Assembly: GCF_013177675.1 (NCBI RefSeq)
Contig: NZ_CP042652.1
Span: 2,480,001 to 2,544,000, forward strand
Length of the DNA stretch: 64,000 nt
Source of the DNA: Arcobacter acticola
GTDB taxonomy: Bacteria > Campylobacterota > Campylobacteria > Campylobacterales > Arcobacteraceae
Reading direction: 5' to 3'
Numbering within the stretch: the stretch's first letter is position 1; every line of letters begins with the position of its first letter. Under the pieces are notes generated by a model. The model ran no database searches. It was not told the DNA's origin and saw nothing but the letters and a program-made list of their open reading frames with translations. Made by a program: the position numbers and the translations under genes. Below are positions 51,578-60,806 of this stretch, piece after piece.

Positions 51578-52860
51578 TTACTCATAACCTTTTTTCTAAC
51601 ATCTTGTCTAATATCTTGTTTGATATTTACTTTTGTTTTTTCTTCTTCTTTTACAACTCTACTTATAGATAAAACTAAACCTATGGAAATAGCCATAGAA
51701 ATAAGTGAAGATCCACCATAAGACAATAATGGAACTGCAATACCTTTAATAGGAATCATTCCTGATATTCCATATGAGTTGATTAAAAATGCAATTATAA
51801 TCATCAAGGCAATTCCAAGGGTAAATAGATGATATATAGGATTTTCAACTCTTCTACTTATTTTAAATATTCTCCAAATAATCATAAACATAATCGAAGT
51901 TAATGCCATTAGACCAAATAGTCCTATTTCTTCTGTGATACCTGCTAATACGAAGTCCGTATGAACTTCTGATAAAAATCCTACTTTGATATCACCCAAG
52001 GCCACACCTTGACCAAAGAATCCACCGTTGTGTATTGCATTTAAAGAGTGAGATACTTGATAAGGCTCAGGCAATTCATCAATTCTTAAATATGGTTCTA
52101 CCCATGCAGGAAGTACCGATAAAATACCATCTTGAACCATGGCCCACCATGAATGAATCCTATTCATCCTATGGGGTGCTGCAATAATAAGCCCAACTAA
52201 ACCAACAAGTGCAATAGCACCTAAAGCAATAAATATTTTAAATGATCTATTTGCAAAGATAAGTAATACTACTAATATAACTCCCAAAAGAACTACTTGA
52301 CCTAAATCTTTTTGTAAAAATGCGATAATAAATACAACCACAAAAAAAGTCAAAAAATAAGGTGATAAAAGTACTATTTCATCTTTTAAGCCAATTTTCT
52401 TAGGTTTTAATAAAACTTTTCTATGGAAAGACCAAGATAAGAAATATATAAATCCAATTTTGAAAAACTCAACAGGCGATAATGAAATACCAGGTAACCT
52501 AATCCATCTATTAGCTCCCCCCGAAGCTGTAACCATGGATGCTGGTAAAAATGGCATCAATATCATAAGTAAAAAAAATGCAATAAATAGTGTCATTCCA
52601 ACTTTTTCTACTATTTTATCTGGGTCAATTAGTGAAAATCTCCACATTATCAATATCGCTACAATCCCAACACCTGCTTGTCTTATAAAAAAATGAAATT
52701 CATCGTAACCAAAGAATTCCACTGTATATATGGTCAAAGAGTATGAAAAAACTATACTTATGATTATTAATAATGACACCAATATAAACAGTGGATAGTC
52801 TGCTTTATTATTATTTACATGATTGTTATTTGATTTAATCTTAGTTTTGTTAAAATACAT
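51574..52860 (-). CDS. ftsW: SEDS peptidoglycan glycosyltransferase FtsW
   Basis: The 428-residue protein has about ten membrane segments. SEDS motifs include GANRWIRLPGISLSPVEFFKIGFI, FLQKDLGQVVLLGVI, SEVHTDFVLAGITEEIG and KGIAVPLLSYGGSSLI. It polymerises septal peptidoglycan with the FtsI transpeptidase, whose gene starts 28 bases away on the other strand. Pairing with murG and ftsI favours FtsW over RodA. The charged, basic C-terminus is an extra tail. Confidence 0.9.
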   Translation of the reverse strand: MYFNKTKIKSNNNHVNNNKADYPLFILVSLLIIISIVFSYSLTIYTVEFFGYDEFHFFIRQAGVGIVAILIMWRFSLIDPDKIVEKVGMTLFIAFFLLMILMPFLPASMVTASGGANRWIRLPGISLSPVEFFKIGFIYFLSWSFHRKVLLKPKKIGLKDEIVLLSPYFLTFFVVVFIIAFLQKDLGQVVLLGVILVVLLIFANRSFKIFIALGAIALVGLVGLIIAAPHRMNRIHSWWAMVQDGILSVLPAWVEPYLRIDELPEPYQVSHSLNAIHNGGFFGQGVALGDIKVGFLSEVHTDFVLAGITEEIGLFGLMALTSIMFMIIWRIFKISRRVENPIYHLFTLGIALMIIIAFLINSYGISGMIPIKGIAVPLLSYGGSSLISMAISIGLVLSISRVVKEEEKTKVNIKQDIRQDVRKKVMSK

Positions 52861-52888
52861 TTCTCATTATATAATAATATGGATAAAT

Positions 52889-54802
52889 ATGCCTTCAAAA
52901 AATATCGAAAAGATTGACAAAACAAAAAAAATAGTAATATTATTTTCTCTAATTTTTTTATGTCTAACTATTTTAATGATTTCAGTGTTTAGAACCATAA
53001 CTGAAAACAGACATTTACCTTCACTTAAGGGTGAAAAAAGTGAACTTGCAGTTCGTGGAGATATAGTAAGTAGTGATAACTTTAAAATCGCTTCTTCAAA
53101 AAAACTATACAAAGCTTCTATTGATACAAGATACTTAGACCCTGCAAAAAGAGAATTATTTTTAAATCTATTTTCTATTTATAGTAACACAGATTATAAA
53201 GAACTGGAAAATAGATTAATAGAGGGAGAAAAAAATCCTGGAAATTTAATTTTATCATATGGGATAAATTCAAGATCTGCAAAGAATCTAAAAGAATTAG
53301 CTTTTAAATTGATTCAGCTTGATGTATTTAAAAGTAGACAAGTAAATGGAAATAAAATCCTAAGAGGTTTAACAATCAGTGAAAGTGGTGAAAAAAGAAC
53401 TTTCTCATATGAAGATACTTTAACTCCCGTTGTTGGATATATTTCAAAGTTTGAATCAGAAGCGGGAAAAACAAAAGTAAATGGTATTAAAGGACTTGAA
53501 AGAAACTATAACAAAGTTTTAAACCAAACTAAAGATGGTGTTCTTCAAGGTGATAGAGATGTATTATCATATATCTCTTTTGATAAAAATTCTGTTATTA
53601 GAAAAAGAATTGATGGGGCTACTTTAAATTTAAATATTCCACTAAAACTGCAAAAAAATATAGAAATGACCCTTGATTCTTATAAACAAAAACTAACAGC
53701 CGATGAGATAATAGTAGCTGTAATGGAAAGTAGAACAGGAAAAGTCATCACTATGGCTTCTTCAAATAGATTTAATCCTGAGCAAATCAAAAAAGAAGAT
53801 ATTCCCTCACTAAATGTAAACGCAATAGAGTATCAGTTTGAACCAGGTTCTGTTATTAAACCACTTTCTATTTCACTTGCCATTGATAAAAATCTAGTGA
53901 AAAAAAATGAAAACTTTCCTGCATATAACTCAGGTGGAGGAAGAAACTCAGCGGGTGAATATCCAAAAGGTGCATATAAAATAGGACGATTTACAATCAA
54001 AGATGACCACCAATTTACTAAAAATTATTTAAGTCTTGATGATATTGTTATGTTTTCATCAAATATAGGAACTCTACAAATCGCTCAAAGACTAACAGGT
54101 CCTGAGTTTTTTGAAGGTATGAAAAGATTTGGTTTTACTAGAAAAACAGGTATAGATTTACCATACGAAAAAAAAGGTGTAATGCCTAAAATCTGGCAAT
54201 TTTCAGCAGGAGACAAAGACAAAAAAGATAACGTTTTTAAAGCTACAGTTTCTTTTGGTCAAGGTATGACTTCTACTTTTATTCAACTTTTAAAAGCCTA
54301 TACAGTTTTTAACAATGATGGAAATATGATAACACCACATATAGTTTCACACTTAACTTATGATAATACAAAATATAAACCATATGATGATAAACCTGAA
54401 AAAATTGTTTCTAAACAAACAGCTGATTTAATGAAAAAATTATTAGTAAGAACAGTTGAAGAAGGAACAGGACGAGCAGCACGTATCGAAGGTTTAGAAA
54501 TCGGTGGAAAAACAGGAACAGCACAAATAGCAAGAGGTGGAAAATATCTTAAAAAATATATCTCTTCATTTATTGGATTTGTAAATGATGAAAAAGGGAA
54601 CTCATATACAATAGGTGTAACTGTTATGAATCCTAACTCAACTGGAAAGTATTGGTACTACTACTATGCATCATGGTCAGCGGTTCCTGTTTTCAAAGAA
54701 ATCGTTCAGAACTTGGTTAAATTAAACTATTTAACACCTAAAGAGGGTATAATTTCAACTGAAGTAATGCCAAAAGAAGGTACCTTCCTTGAAAAAGAAT
54801 AA
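52889..54802 (+). CDS. ftsI: Class B penicillin-binding protein (FtsI-like)
   Basis: From the ATG at 52889 the protein has 637 residues; the frame is open to 52823, but that part overlaps ftsW and lacks a ribosome binding site. A membrane anchor (IVILFSLIFLCLTILMISVF) is followed by the pedestal with RGDIVSSDNFKIA. The transpeptidase domain has EPGSVIKPLS with the catalytic Ser at about 320, MFSSNIGT and GGKTGTAQIARGG at about 538. It cross-links septal peptidoglycan with FtsW. PBP2 of the elongasome is the alternative, but the neighbouring ftsW favours FtsI. Confidence 0.88.
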   Translation: MPSKNIEKIDKTKKIVILFSLIFLCLTILMISVFRTITENRHLPSLKGEKSELAVRGDIVSSDNFKIASSKKLYKASIDTRYLDPAKRELFLNLFSIYSNTDYKELENRLIEGEKNPGNLILSYGINSRSAKNLKELAFKLIQLDVFKSRQVNGNKILRGLTISESGEKRTFSYEDTLTPVVGYISKFESEAGKTKVNGIKGLERNYNKVLNQTKDGVLQGDRDVLSYISFDKNSVIRKRIDGATLNLNIPLKLQKNIEMTLDSYKQKLTADEIIVAVMESRTGKVITMASSNRFNPEQIKKEDIPSLNVNAIEYQFEPGSVIKPLSISLAIDKNLVKKNENFPAYNSGGGRNSAGEYPKGAYKIGRFTIKDDHQFTKNYLSLDDIVMFSSNIGTLQIAQRLTGPEFFEGMKRFGFTRKTGIDLPYEKKGVMPKIWQFSAGDKDKKDNVFKATVSFGQGMTSTFIQLLKAYTVFNNDGNMITPHIVSHLTYDNTKYKPYDDKPEKIVSKQTADLMKKLLVRTVEEGTGRAARIEGLEIGGKTGTAQIARGGKYLKKYISSFIGFVNDEKGNSYTIGVTVMNPNSTGKYWYYYYASWSAVPVFKEIVQNLVKLNYLTPKEGIISTEVMPKEGTFLEKE

Positions 54803-54812
54803 AAGGATATAG

Positions 54813-55313
54813 ATGTTTGGATCAAAAATAAAAGAATATAATTATTCAAAAGAAGAATTAGCAAAATTTGCATATGCAAAAATCACTACAGAAAAAGGTG
54901 TTATTTGGATTAAACTATTTAACGCAGAAACTCCAATAGCAGTATCAAACTTTGCAACACTTGCAAATGACAATTTTTATGATGGATTAAATTTTCACAG
55001 AGTAATCCGAGGTTTTATGGCACAAGGTGGATGTCCACAAGGTTCAGGTGCAGGTGGTCCTGGTTGGAATATCAAATGTGAAACAAAAGCTGATAAACAA
55101 GTTCACAAAAAAGGTAGCTTATCAATGGCACACGCAGGACCAAATACAGGTGGAAGTCAATTCTTTATCTGTTTTGTAGCTTGTCCTCATTTAGATGGAG
55201 GTCATACTGTTTTTGGAGAAATCGAAGATGGTGATACTGATAGTTTCGAAGCTTTAGATGCAATTGAACAAAAAGATAAAATAGTTTCTATTGAAATTAA
55301 AGAATCAAAATAA
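54813..55313 (+). CDS. Cyclophilin-type peptidyl-prolyl isomerase
   Basis: The 166-residue protein has the cyclophilin core: AVSNFATLANDNFYDGLNFHRVIRGFMAQGGCPQGSGAGGPG, then SMAHAGPNTGGSQFFICF and the ligand His in CPHLDGGHTVFGE. No signal peptide is present, so it acts in the cytoplasm. It starts ten bases after ftsI with AAAAGGATATAG before the ATG and is probably co-transcribed. Confidence 0.95.
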   Translation: MFGSKIKEYNYSKEELAKFAYAKITTEKGVIWIKLFNAETPIAVSNFATLANDNFYDGLNFHRVIRGFMAQGGCPQGSGAGGPGWNIKCETKADKQVHKKGSLSMAHAGPNTGGSQFFICFVACPHLDGGHTVFGEIEDGDTDSFEALDAIEQKDKIVSIEIKESK

Positions 55314-55331
55314 TTTATATTGATTTGAGTA

Positions 55332-55358
55332 AAAGATAATCCTTAAAGGATTATCTTT
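55332..55358. terminator. Shared terminator of convergent genes
   Basis: AAAGATAATCC (55332-55342) and GGATTATCTTT (55348-55358) form a perfect 11-bp stem with a 5-base loop. It contains the stop codon of the adaptor gene on minus and follows the cyclophilin gene by 18 bases. Confidence 0.7.
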
Positions 55359-56694
55359 CATGAAGTGCGTTTGCTTTTGTTTTTAATATAGGTTTTAATA
55401 AGAAATCTAAGATAGATTTTTTCCCTGTCACAATATCTACTGTTGTTACCATTCCTGGTATGATTGGTAGTTTTTGCTTATCTTTTTCCAAATAATTTTG
55501 CTCAGTTTTAATAACTACTTTATAATAACTTGTTTTATCTTTATTGTCTTTCTCTTCGATACTATCTGCTGATATTTCAACAATTTTACCTTCAAGTCCA
55601 CCATAAATAGAAAAGTCATATGCTGTAATTTTTACAATTGCTCTTTGTTGTGGATTTATAAATGCAATATCCTTTGGGTCAATCTTAGCTTCAACCAAAA
55701 GAATATCACTTTGAGGAACGATTTCTATTAAGTCCATTCCTGATTTTACAACTCCACCTATTGTGTTTACGTTTATCTGTTTTACTATTCCATCAACAGG
55801 TGATGAAAGAACTGTTTTATCTAGTTTATCTTCATCTGCAACTAGTTTTGACTCATATTTTTTGATTTCTGTATTTATTTTTTGAAGTTCATTTGAAGCT
55901 TCTGATTTAAATATTTTTAGCTTCTCAACTATTTTATTTTGAGCTTCTTCTATGGCAAATTTTGCCCTTGGAATTGAAGCGTATGTTCCTTGAAGTTCAC
56001 CTTCTAGTGTAGCTAGCTCTCTTTTGATTTTTAGTAAATCAACCTTTGATTTTGATTGACGTGCTACTAATAACTCCATAGTTTTTGCTTCTTCTCTAAC
56101 AAGTGCGATACTTATTTTTAGTTGAGTTGCTTTACTATTTAGCTCATTTATCTCTTGTTCTTTTTGTTTTAGCTGTATTTTAAATGTTTTGATTGTACTG
56201 TTTAATTCTTCCATTCTTGAAGTAAAAAGTTTTCTATCATTCATTGCAAATACATTTGCATTTGCTAAAACCTCATCACTATATTTTATTTGGGGAATTT
56301 CATTTTCTAAATCTAGTTTTGATTCTATTTCTAATCTAGCTTTTGTTACTAATAAGTGATAATAAGTTTGTTTATTCTCTTCTAGTGATGCTTCAAACCT
56401 AGTTGTATCTATTTTCATCAAAGGCTGACCCTCTTTTATGATAGATCCTTCTTTGATAAGAATCTCTGAAATAATACCACCATCTAAACTTTGGATAGTT
56501 TTTATTTTTTCAGATGGTATTACCTTACCCTCACCTCTTGTTAACTCATCAATTTCTGAAAAATAGGCCCAAAGAAAAGCTCCTAAAAAAAACACTAAAA
56601 TTGCAGAAAATAGTAATAATACTTTTGAGTCAATTTTTGCATTTTTTTGTGAATGCAAAATATTTACAAAGTTTAAATCTTCACTACTACTCAT
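55351..56694 (-). CDS. Type I secretion periplasmic adaptor (HlyD/LapC-like)
   Basis: The 447-residue protein has a short cytoplasmic N-terminus, one membrane segment (LLLFSAILVFFLGAFLWAYFSEIDELTRGEGKVIPS at about 27-60), a long coiled-coil hairpin (about 110-290) and the beta-barrel end with SPVDGIVKQINVNTIGGVV and LPIIPGMVTTVDIVTGKKS. HlyD-family adaptors join the inner membrane ABC exporter to the TolC-like channel. It overlaps the exporter gene by 8 bases and is third in the operon. Confidence 0.93.
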   Translation of the reverse strand: MSSSEDLNFVNILHSQKNAKIDSKVLLLFSAILVFFLGAFLWAYFSEIDELTRGEGKVIPSEKIKTIQSLDGGIISEILIKEGSIIKEGQPLMKIDTTRFEASLEENKQTYYHLLVTKARLEIESKLDLENEIPQIKYSDEVLANANVFAMNDRKLFTSRMEELNSTIKTFKIQLKQKEQEINELNSKATQLKISIALVREEAKTMELLVARQSKSKVDLLKIKRELATLEGELQGTYASIPRAKFAIEEAQNKIVEKLKIFKSEASNELQKINTEIKKYESKLVADEDKLDKTVLSSPVDGIVKQINVNTIGGVVKSGMDLIEIVPQSDILLVEAKIDPKDIAFINPQQRAIVKITAYDFSIYGGLEGKIVEISADSIEEKDNKDKTSYYKVVIKTEQNYLEKDKQKLPIIPGMVTTVDIVTGKKSILDFLLKPILKTKANALHER

Positions 56695-58903
56695 TGATTA
56701 CTCTTTTTGCTATTGTTTGTTTTACAGTTGTTGCTGTTGGCTGTTTTGCTCCAAAGGCAGCTACTACTTTCTCTTTTGGTCCATCTGCTACTACTTTTCC
56801 ATCTTCTATTACTATTAGTCTATCTACGATTGATAGAAGTGATGGTTTGTGAGTTATTATGATAACTGTTTTGTCTTTTACTATTGTTTGAACTTTTTTC
56901 TTAAATATATTTTCAGATAACTCATCCATCATATTTGTAGGCTCATCTAGTAGTAAAATATTTGGATTTGATAAAATAGCTCGAGCTAGAGTTACTGATT
57001 GTCTCTCACCACCTGAAAGACCTTCACCCCTCTCACCTACTATTAAATCATAACCTTTTTCATGTTTACCCAAGAAGTCATGAACACCTGCTATTTGAGC
57101 TGCTTTTAAAATCTGCTCATCTGTTGCAAACTGCTCACCAATAGTGATATTGTCCTTAATACTTCCCATAAATAAAAACGGCTCTTGTGGAACATATCCC
57201 ACTGATCTTCTTAAATCCACTGGGTCGATTTGTCTTATATCTGTATTATCTACCAAAATTGAACCTTTTGATGGTTCATATAGATTTATAAGAAGTTTTC
57301 CTAAAGTTGATTTTCCAGAACCAATTTTTCCTATGATTCCTACTCTTTCACCTTTTTTGATAGTTAAGTTTATGTTTTTTAGTACATCAAATTTTTGATC
57401 TTTGTATGCAAAGTTTACGTCTTTGAAAACTATATCTCCATCTAAATCAGGTCGACTTAGATATTTTTGATTTCTTTCTCTCTCAACTGGCATTTTCATA
57501 ATCTCATCTATGTTATTAAGTGAAAGAAGTGTTCTATCTAGTCTTATTATCATTCCTGCTATTTGTGAAACTGGTCCTATAACCCTACTATTTAACATCA
57601 TGGCTGCAATTATTGCTCCCATGGTTACTGTTCCTTGGGTTGCTAGTATTACTCCACCTGCAACTATTACTATTCCTGAAAGTTGTGAGATAAATCCTAC
57701 AAAATAAGTAACTATTTGTGATAGGTAATGAGATTTGTTTCCATAGTATGAAGTTTGAGAAATAGATCTTTCCCAGTGTGTTCTCATACGATTTTGTGCT
57801 CTTACGCTTTTTATAATCTCTAAACCTGTTACAGTTTCTGTTAAAACTGTTTGTTTTATCTGATCTTCTTTTGCTGCGTTTAAAATAGTCTTTTTAATTG
57901 GTTTTTGCATAAACCAAGAAAAAGTGATAGCTATAAACATAGTAGCCAATGATACATAACCCAAAGGTCCACCAATATAAAAAATGATACCAATAAAAAA
58001 TATCACAAAAGGTAAATCCACAAATGCTGTAATAGTAGCAGTTGTAAAAAACTCTCTAACACTTTCAAAAGATTGAAGTCTACTTACAAACATACCTGTT
58101 GAAGATGGTTTTGCATCTAGTTTTATATTTAAGAGCTGATCAAAGATCTTACTTGACATTCTTATATCAGCTCGTTTTCCAGCTTGTTCTATAAAATATG
58201 CTCGTATTAGTTTTAGTATAAAATCAAAGATTAGTACAAATACAATCCCTGATAATAAAACCCATAAGGTATCAACTGCTTTATTTGGTAAAACCCTATC
58301 ATATACATTCATAGTAAATAAAGGCACAAAGATTACAAAGATATTTATCAATAAGGCTGCAACTATAACTAACTTATAGATACTTAAGTTTTTTTGCATA
58401 GTTCGCCAGAACCATTTTTTTGTATCTTCTACTTCCACATCTTTATCTACTCTATTTTCGAAGTTATATGCTGGCTTAATTATAAAAAGATTTCCAGTGT
58501 ATAGTTTTTCTAGTTCTTCAATACTAAGGGTGATTTGAGTTTCTGTACTTACATGTGGCATGATAAGAATTGCTTTATTTTTTTGTAAATCGATATTTAA
58601 AACTATGCAAGCTTTATTGTTATTCAAAAGCATAACAGCTGGTAGTGCTAAGTTATCTATTTGTGAGAGTTTTCTACTTACGGCTTTTGTGATTAGACCT
58701 ATTCTTTTCGCAGACTTTTCAAACATAGAAGGTGTCATAAGAGAGTTGTATATAGCTAAACCTGCAATTAGTGATTCTGCTGATGCTGTTCTTTTATGGT
58801 ATTTTGATAAAAAAAGAAGAGACTCTAAAAGAGTATCTTCTTTTCTTTGTTCCTTTATATTTTCAAAATCGCCGTTTAAATCTACTTGATTTGATTCATC
58901 CAA
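56687..58903 (-). CDS. Type I secretion ABC permease/ATPase (LapB-like)
   Basis: The 738-residue exporter has an N-terminal C39-like domain (about 20-150) without an obvious catalytic Cys, a six-segment membrane domain with FVPLFTMNVYDRVLPNKAVDTLWVL, and an ATPase domain with GKIGSGKS at about 527, LSGGERQSVTLARAIL and LLLDEPTNMMD. Such C39-like domains hold the substrate without cutting it, which is typical for export of RTX adhesins and toxins. No RTX-type gene is in the window. It starts three bases after the TolC-like gene. Confidence 0.93.
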   Translation of the reverse strand: MDESNQVDLNGDFENIKEQRKEDTLLESLLFLSKYHKRTASAESLIAGLAIYNSLMTPSMFEKSAKRIGLITKAVSRKLSQIDNLALPAVMLLNNNKACIVLNIDLQKNKAILIMPHVSTETQITLSIEELEKLYTGNLFIIKPAYNFENRVDKDVEVEDTKKWFWRTMQKNLSIYKLVIVAALLINIFVIFVPLFTMNVYDRVLPNKAVDTLWVLLSGIVFVLIFDFILKLIRAYFIEQAGKRADIRMSSKIFDQLLNIKLDAKPSSTGMFVSRLQSFESVREFFTTATITAFVDLPFVIFFIGIIFYIGGPLGYVSLATMFIAITFSWFMQKPIKKTILNAAKEDQIKQTVLTETVTGLEIIKSVRAQNRMRTHWERSISQTSYYGNKSHYLSQIVTYFVGFISQLSGIVIVAGGVILATQGTVTMGAIIAAMMLNSRVIGPVSQIAGMIIRLDRTLLSLNNIDEIMKMPVERERNQKYLSRPDLDGDIVFKDVNFAYKDQKFDVLKNINLTIKKGERVGIIGKIGSGKSTLGKLLINLYEPSKGSILVDNTDIRQIDPVDLRRSVGYVPQEPFLFMGSIKDNITIGEQFATDEQILKAAQIAGVHDFLGKHEKGYDLIVGERGEGLSGGERQSVTLARAILSNPNILLLDEPTNMMDELSENIFKKKVQTIVKDKTVIIITHKPSLLSIVDRLIVIEDGKVVADGPKEKVVAAFGAKQPTATTVKQTIAKRVINE

Positions 58904-58906
58904 TAT

Positions 58907-60595
58907 TTATATCCTAATTATTTCTTTTTTTATATAATACGCTTGTGGAAATTGTCCTGCTAATTGTTTTTTAAGTTCAAGGGCATTTTGTAAACCATCA
59001 ATATTGTATAAAGCTAGAGATTGTGTACCATTTGAGTTTGATACTACTTTTGCTTTTACATCATTTTGAAGTGATGATGATACTGAATTTAACATTTTAT
59101 TTGCATAAGCTGAATCTTTGTATGATGCTAATAAAAGTGCATATTCATTTGCTACAGTTGAAGGAGCTACTGTATTTACTTGAACAGGTGCTTCTTTAAC
59201 TTCTTTTACTGTTGTTGTATCTTCTGCTAAAAGTGATTGAACTGATGTATCTGATTGTGTACTTGTCTTTTTGTTTGCTTTTGTAGTTGTTTGTCCACAA
59301 ACTTGATTTTCAGAGCTAACTACTGTTGATTGAAGTGTAGAAGTTGCTTTTAAAATATCATAATATGAAGTATACATTGAAAATTCTGTGTTGATTAAAG
59401 CTAATTTAGAGTTATATAAATCACCTTCAACATTTAAAACGTCAATGAAGTTTCTAGTTCCTGCATCAAACTGATCTTTGTAGATTGAAATGATTTGTTT
59501 ATTTTCTTCGATAAATTGTTTTAATTCAACAATTTGTTTTTTTGATGTGTTATATGTTTCATATGCAACTGCAATTTCATCTAAAACAGATTTTGTAACA
59601 ACATCAAGTTTTGCTTGTGCTTCTTTTAAAAATAAAACTTCTCTTTCTGATCTATTAGAGTTTACTAAACCATTAAAGATATTGTATTTTAATTCTACTT
59701 TTGCAGTGTATGTGTTTGATTTTACTTCATTTTCAGCAAAGTCATTATCATATAAACTTTGAAGTTTAAATTTTAGTGTTGGAAGGAAACCTGCATTTTC
59801 TTGTTCTATTAGTGCTCTTTGTTGTTTGATTGTTTCTATTTGCCCTAAAATTTGGTAGTTGTTTTCTAAAGCTGCTTTTTGTAGTGTTTCTAAACTAGCA
59901 GGAATTTTCCCTTCATTTATAACTGGTCTACAAATATTGTTATCTACTGGCATTCCTACATTTTTTACAAAAGAACTTTTTGCTGCACTTTTGTTGTTTG
60001 TTTCTTCAAAAAGATTACTTTTTGCTGAGTGAATTTTTGCTTTTGTTTGAACTTTATCTAAGATTTCTCCATTGATTTTTTCTGTTTGATTTGCAATTGA
60101 AAGATAATCTTCATGAACAAGTAAATTTTCTTTTGAAACTTTGATTCTTTCATCATATTTTAAAATATTTAAATATGCGTTGATACCATCAAAAAGAATA
60201 CTCTCTACATCGTTAGAGTTTTTTAGTTTATTAGCAGCGTATCTAGCTTTTGCTTCTTCAACTGAACTAGAAGTTAGATTACCATCGTATAACATTTGTT
60301 CTAAATCTAACTGAACATTTCCACCGTTTTGGTTTGTATCAACTCTTGATGAACCTTTTACTGTATCATTTTGATCTACTACACCAGCGTTTGCTGTAAG
60401 ATCGATTTTTGGATAGTATCCACCTTCTTGCTCATCTATGTATTTTTTAAATGCATCATTGTTTATTGATTTTGAAACAATATCTTGATTTGATATCAAA
60501 GAGTGTTCTACCACGTCTTTTATTGTCGTTGCATTTAATGATGACATTAAAAAAGCTAATGCACTAAGACTGTATGTGATTTTTTTAATTTTCAT
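58907..60595 (-). CDS. TolC-family outer membrane protein with C-terminal extension
   Basis: The 562-residue protein starts with a signal peptide (KKITYSLSALAFLMSSLNA). The TolC-like body has VVEHSLISNQDIVSKSI near the start and the repeated helical region with FRNFIDVLNVEGDLYNSKLALINTEF-type motif (DAGTRNFIDVLNVE). After about residue 440 comes a Thr/Val-rich linker and then a 75-residue domain (YALLLASYKDSAYANKML to QAYYIKK) resembling a SPOR domain, which binds denuded peptidoglycan. Plain TolC/LapE proteins lack this. AAAGGAAATATA precedes the ATG. First gene of the secretion operon. Confidence 0.88.
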   Translation of the reverse strand: MKIKKITYSLSALAFLMSSLNATTIKDVVEHSLISNQDIVSKSINNDAFKKYIDEQEGGYYPKIDLTANAGVVDQNDTVKGSSRVDTNQNGGNVQLDLEQMLYDGNLTSSSVEEAKARYAANKLKNSNDVESILFDGINAYLNILKYDERIKVSKENLLVHEDYLSIANQTEKINGEILDKVQTKAKIHSAKSNLFEETNNKSAAKSSFVKNVGMPVDNNICRPVINEGKIPASLETLQKAALENNYQILGQIETIKQQRALIEQENAGFLPTLKFKLQSLYDNDFAENEVKSNTYTAKVELKYNIFNGLVNSNRSEREVLFLKEAQAKLDVVTKSVLDEIAVAYETYNTSKKQIVELKQFIEENKQIISIYKDQFDAGTRNFIDVLNVEGDLYNSKLALINTEFSMYTSYYDILKATSTLQSTVVSSENQVCGQTTTKANKKTSTQSDTSVQSLLAEDTTTVKEVKEAPVQVNTVAPSTVANEYALLLASYKDSAYANKMLNSVSSSLQNDVKAKVVSNSNGTQSLALYNIDGLQNALELKKQLAGQFPQAYYIKKEIIRI

Positions 60596-60806
60596 TATAT
60601 TTCCTTTTCTCTACCTTGTTGCGTATTGTATAAGAAAAAAAGATAAAAATCAATATTATTTCATCATAATTTTTTAATTTACTGTATATATAATATATTT
60701 GTAATTAAAATAACTTAATTGCGTATTTCGTAACCAATTTGTAGCCTAAAATAAGAAAATATATTGTATAATCTAAATAACAAAAAAGTTAGGAAATTCT
60801 AAAATT

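Noticed and set aside
52823-52888. Longer N-terminus for FtsI
   Set aside because: It overlaps the start of ftsW and has no ribosome binding site, and the next ATG gives a normal anchor.
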